Assembly (NCBI GenBank): GCA_937901185.1
Contig: CALCHR010000143.1
Location: forward strand, 1-26,663
DNA from: an uncultured Bacteroidales bacterium
Lineage (GTDB): Bacteria; Bacteroidota; Bacteroidia; Bacteroidales; Bacteroidaceae
DNA length: 26,663 nt
Direction: 5' to 3'
The first letter of the stretch is position 1, and the number at the start of each line of letters is the position of its first letter. Both the position numbers and the translations under genes were made by a program. The notes beneath the pieces were generated by a model, which saw only the letters and a list, made by a program, of their open reading frames with translations, was not told the origin of the DNA and did not search any database. Positions 23,988-26,663 of this stretch are shown piece after piece.

Positions 23988-26357
23988 TTATAAGGACTTT
24001 ATCAGTTGCTCAAAGCTATCAAGATTACGTGGGTCGGCATTGACATCGAGCAGTTGGCCTTGGCGGTCAATCAGGAAATAGGAAGGAAATTTGGTTACCT
24101 TGAGAAATTGCTCCACGGCGTGTTGCTGTTCAGCTGGCAGATTGTAGTGTACCACGTTTTCGCCCAGCACATTGTTTTCCTTGATAACATTCTGCCACGT
24201 CTCGTTGTCGGAGTGATTGGCCAGATAGAGGAAGACCATGTTGTAAGGCTCCAGGCGAGCGTATTCCTCTTGGCTGTCTGCGAGGGCACGTTTGCACGGG
24301 CTGCACCAAGTGCCCCATACATCGATGAGCACCAGTTTTCCTTTGTAAGGCTCTATGAGTCGGCGCAAGATTTTCTCGCCATCGCTCATGCCGGCTACGT
24401 CTTCGGGAGAGCGCAGACTTTTCGAGTTGGAGATATCACGACGGGAGAGCGCTTCATATTTCTCATGCTGCGCCAACACTTGTTGGCGGAAGGAGGCTAT
24501 CTTCAGTTTGTCGTTCATCCATTCTATAAGGAAGTCGGGCATCGCGCGGCGGTTGTCGTCGATGTTCTTGTAGAGCTCGCGAGCGATGTAAAGTTCATAC
24601 AGAACTCGGTCGGACGCTACGCTATCAAGTCCGTGCTTCAACTTTTCACATAACATTTTTGTACTAAGTTCGTACCGAAGTTTACCTACTATATTATTGA
24701 TTTCCTGTATAAGTTCGCTGCTATTAAAGGCATCTATCAGGGCTTGTTTCTTAGCAGCATCATCCGTTGCGCTGAGATCCTCACCCAACTTCTCCGAGCT
24801 TTTTGCAAAGCTGTTGAGGACTTCGAGTTCTTTATCTGAGATGGTTATCTCTCTTTGCTTGGCCATCTCTTTTATCATAGGGATAACAGAAGTCTTAAAA
24901 CCTTCTCGCTCCCCGTTTTGCACATCGATATAGTCTCTCATGAAGGTGCTGAATTCACGGTGCAGCGTGTAGGGCTTGCCGTGTTGTAGCCATAGGTTTT
25001 GGCTCACATAGTCCACATATTCTTTGGGCAGTTTCCACTGGTCCACATAGAAGCGAGCCTGCATCAGCTCGCGGCCCATGTCTACGATATAACCGCTACG
25101 CTGGTAATTGACAAATCGCTGTGAGAGATTGGGGTGTGCCAAAAGAATGGAGTCGAGCGTTTCATTGGCCATTTCCAGTCGGCGCTTGTTTTCTTCGAGA
25201 AAAGCCATGGCCTCTGCAGCTGTGCTATGGTCTTTTTGTAGGGAAGAAAAGTCGGCAAATAGTTGGTAGGCCAAAAGTTCGTTTTGCAGGCGGGCGTTCT
25301 TCCCCATAAAGAGAGTTTGACCTGTTTTGCCATCATATAGATAGAAGTAAGTCTCGCCCGGTTCGAGTACGATGTGACCGACCACTCCTCCGTGGCGTTG
25401 GTCCATATAATAAACAGATGAGGTGTTGAGCAGTGGCACTTTAATGCTAAAACGGCCCAAAGTATCGAATGGAGCGTTGAAGACTTCCTGTTTGTCGGAT
25501 ACGACATTCTCCAAGAAGACAGAAAAGTATCCTTGCTTTTGCTTTATGGTAGGCGGGAGGTCTTTTATCCATCCTACGATAGTGGCACTATCGCCGGCTT
25601 GGTAAGCGTTGTCTTTGAAGTCGGTGCGCAGGTCGCGTGTGGGATAGTCGGGCAAATGTGGCGTGACGATGGGGCTGCAAACCACGGCCTTACTATCATT
25701 GATGCTTATCTTGCGCACCCCCTTTTTCATCTTCTCCACACGGATATTGAGTGGCTCATCTCCATGGACTGCGAGCAACGTATAGCCGCCTTTCTTCTCT
25801 TCTCTGGAACGGATTTCCCACATACGGCTGTCGTAGACCACATAGTGCTCGGCAAAGCCTATCAACCAGTCGCCCGTGGCATCATTGCGCCAATAAGTAT
25901 CCGTAATACCTTCGGGCAGGAGACCTTTTGGGCGCACATTGAATATCTGCCAACCGGCGGGTTCTATCAAATCGAAATGTTTGGTACCTTTCGGCAACGG
26001 GGCGAACACCAAGGTAAAATCCACCTCACCGCTTTTGGGCATGAAGAATTGTTGGTCGGGCTCTATAAGCGTAGTGCCCACAGGTGCCCACAAGGGCATG
26101 GTTTTTTGCATGGCAAAGCGTTCCTCTCCCACTTGCAAATAAGTGGACGAGGCCATCTTAATCCAATGGTCGGGCCTAAAGGTTACATGGAAGGTTACCT
26201 CCGTGCGATCGTCGCCCAACGCCACTTTTTTGACGCTGAAAACGTGGCTGTGCGAGTTGAAGCCCATGAGCGGTTTGTCCCAAACTTCATTGGGCATTTG
26301 TGCCCCAACCGTGAGAGCGAAGAGGCTTAGCAGAATGATGACGAGTGTATGCTTCAT
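23988..26357 (-). CDS. Exported TlpA-like thioredoxin-fold protein with large N-terminal region
   Basis: A 789-residue protein, predicted periplasmic or outer-membrane-associated. The signal peptide MKHTLVIILLSLFALTVGA is cleaved before QMP; there is no lipobox cysteine. The first 250 residues are beta-rich and unrecognised. Residues about 258-345 (TIVGWIKDLPP, FDTLGRFSIKVPL, IVLEPGETYFYLYDG) resemble the DUF4369 domain often found before TlpA modules. A helical middle follows. The C-terminal thioredoxin domain has VLIDVWGTWCSPCKR with the redox pair C685 and C688 and the cis-proline P758 in KFPSY. It should act as a thiol-disulphide oxidoreductase on exported proteins. Partners are unknown; the barrel gene downstream is a candidate. 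Confidence 0.87.
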   Translation of the reverse strand: MKHTLVIILLSLFALTVGAQMPNEVWDKPLMGFNSHSHVFSVKKVALGDDRTEVTFHVTFRPDHWIKMASSTYLQVGEERFAMQKTMPLWAPVGTTLIEPDQQFFMPKSGEVDFTLVFAPLPKGTKHFDLIEPAGWQIFNVRPKGLLPEGITDTYWRNDATGDWLIGFAEHYVVYDSRMWEIRSREEKKGGYTLLAVHGDEPLNIRVEKMKKGVRKISINDSKAVVCSPIVTPHLPDYPTRDLRTDFKDNAYQAGDSATIVGWIKDLPPTIKQKQGYFSVFLENVVSDKQEVFNAPFDTLGRFSIKVPLLNTSSVYYMDQRHGGVVGHIVLEPGETYFYLYDGKTGQTLFMGKNARLQNELLAYQLFADFSSLQKDHSTAAEAMAFLEENKRRLEMANETLDSILLAHPNLSQRFVNYQRSGYIVDMGRELMQARFYVDQWKLPKEYVDYVSQNLWLQHGKPYTLHREFSTFMRDYIDVQNGEREGFKTSVIPMIKEMAKQREITISDKELEVLNSFAKSSEKLGEDLSATDDAAKKQALIDAFNSSELIQEINNIVGKLRYELSTKMLCEKLKHGLDSVASDRVLYELYIARELYKNIDDNRRAMPDFLIEWMNDKLKIASFRQQVLAQHEKYEALSRRDISNSKSLRSPEDVAGMSDGEKILRRLIEPYKGKLVLIDVWGTWCSPCKRALADSQEEYARLEPYNMVFLYLANHSDNETWQNVIKENNVLGENVVHYNLPAEQQHAVEQFLKVTKFPSYFLIDRQGQLLDVNADPRNLDSFEQLIKSL

Positions 26358-26568
26358 AGTTTACAAGTTAGTATTTTTATAAGAATAGGATTATACAATA
26401 TTTTTCTCCTGGCTCTACCCATATAACGCAGGCATCGCAGAAACATAACATAGTTTATTTAGTTTTTTTCAGAGACCTTATTTCTGGCCGGAGCCTTTCG
26501 GCCAACATAGGTTCTTCTCAAGCATGAAGCCATGTTTAGCGCATCGGGGGTTCGAGCCTCAAAAACGG
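26358..26568. other. Intergenic stretch upstream of the TlpA-like gene
   Basis: I see no gene. A 6-bp hairpin (TGGCCG at 26485-26490 with CGGCCA at 26499-26504) lacks a T run on either strand. No clean TAnnTTTG box for the minus-strand gene is visible. A TTCGAGCC at 26551-26558 resembles a tRNA T-loop, but no cloverleaf can be built. Confidence 0.5.
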
Positions 26569-26663
26569 CCTTCATAACCTACTGATTTTCAATACCCATT
26601 TTGGACCATTTCTTCGGTAACTACTAGGAAAATTTCGGTAACTACTAGGAAAAACTAGGTAAC
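26569..26663 (+). repeat. 21-bp unit array, copy F, cut by window end
   Basis: A head of about 49 bp (26569-26616, containing TGATTTTCAATACCCATTTT, nearest to the head of copy C) leads into units with ACTACTAGG at 26620 and 26641, and a third starting in register at 26662. The 21-bp period is exact. Units combine the TAAC block with an ACT tail typical of the copy B and E type. It lies upstream of the minus-strand TlpA-like gene and points away from it. Confidence 0.87.

Noticed and set aside
26540..26570. tRNA gene suggested by GGTTCGAGCC-like T-loop
   Set aside because: The arms beside the TTCGA do not pair properly, and no acceptor, D or anticodon arm can be built in the surrounding sequence.

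Overview
The window is a chromosomal segment of a Bacteroidota (Bacteroidales) bacterium, most likely Prevotellaceae-like; I cannot name the genus from sequence alone. The evidence is the gene order thrS-infC-rpmI-rplT, the block tsaB-DUF4290-murA-rimM-dxr-rseP, a DUF4290 protein (a Bacteroidota family), a large outer-membrane barrel with an N-terminal carboxypeptidase-regulatory domain, a TlpA-type exported thioredoxin, and promoters of the TAnnTTTG type. Nothing looks like prophage, plasmid, IS element or CRISPR.

Layout. 1-2741 (+): a TPP riboswitch followed by thiE and thiC, closed by an intrinsic terminator. 3156-6577 (-): thrS-infC-rpmI-rplT, closed by a strong terminator. 6605-7073: gap with a perfect 20-bp palindrome. 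7074-10439 (-): a 1121-residue Dna2-like protein with a PD-(D/E)XK nuclease and an SF1 helicase. 10669-11943 (+): a small Dabb-family protein and a family-2 glycosyltransferase. 12203-20528 (+): a Bacteroidota-type promoter, then a long co-directional run: class I aminotransferase, FtsX/LolC-E-type permease (4-base overlap), tsaB, DUF4290, murA, rimM, dxr, rseP, ended by a terminator. 20968-26357 (-): an outer-membrane barrel protein preceded by an exported TlpA-like thioredoxin protein.

How the genes work together. The thiamine genes make and join the pyrimidine and thiazole moieties of thiamine phosphate under TPP control. The thrS operon is translation machinery. The long plus-strand run mixes tRNA modification (tsaB), ribosome maturation (rimM), peptidoglycan and isoprenoid precursors (murA, dxr) and envelope membrane functions (permease, rseP). 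MurA carries Asp in place of the catalytic-loop Cys, which predicts intrinsic fosfomycin insensitivity.

The most unusual content is non-coding. Six copies of one dispersed intergenic element occur in under 27 kb. Each complete copy has a conserved head of about 50 bp followed by two to four units at an exact 21-bp period. They lie only between transcription units, never inside an operon. Units share the core TACTA(G/A)GAAAA and differ mainly in a 4-base block that tends to be the same throughout one array. One copy also contains a 12-bp hairpin that could act as the terminator of the neighbouring outer-membrane gene. I regard this family as the best candidate for something undescribed.
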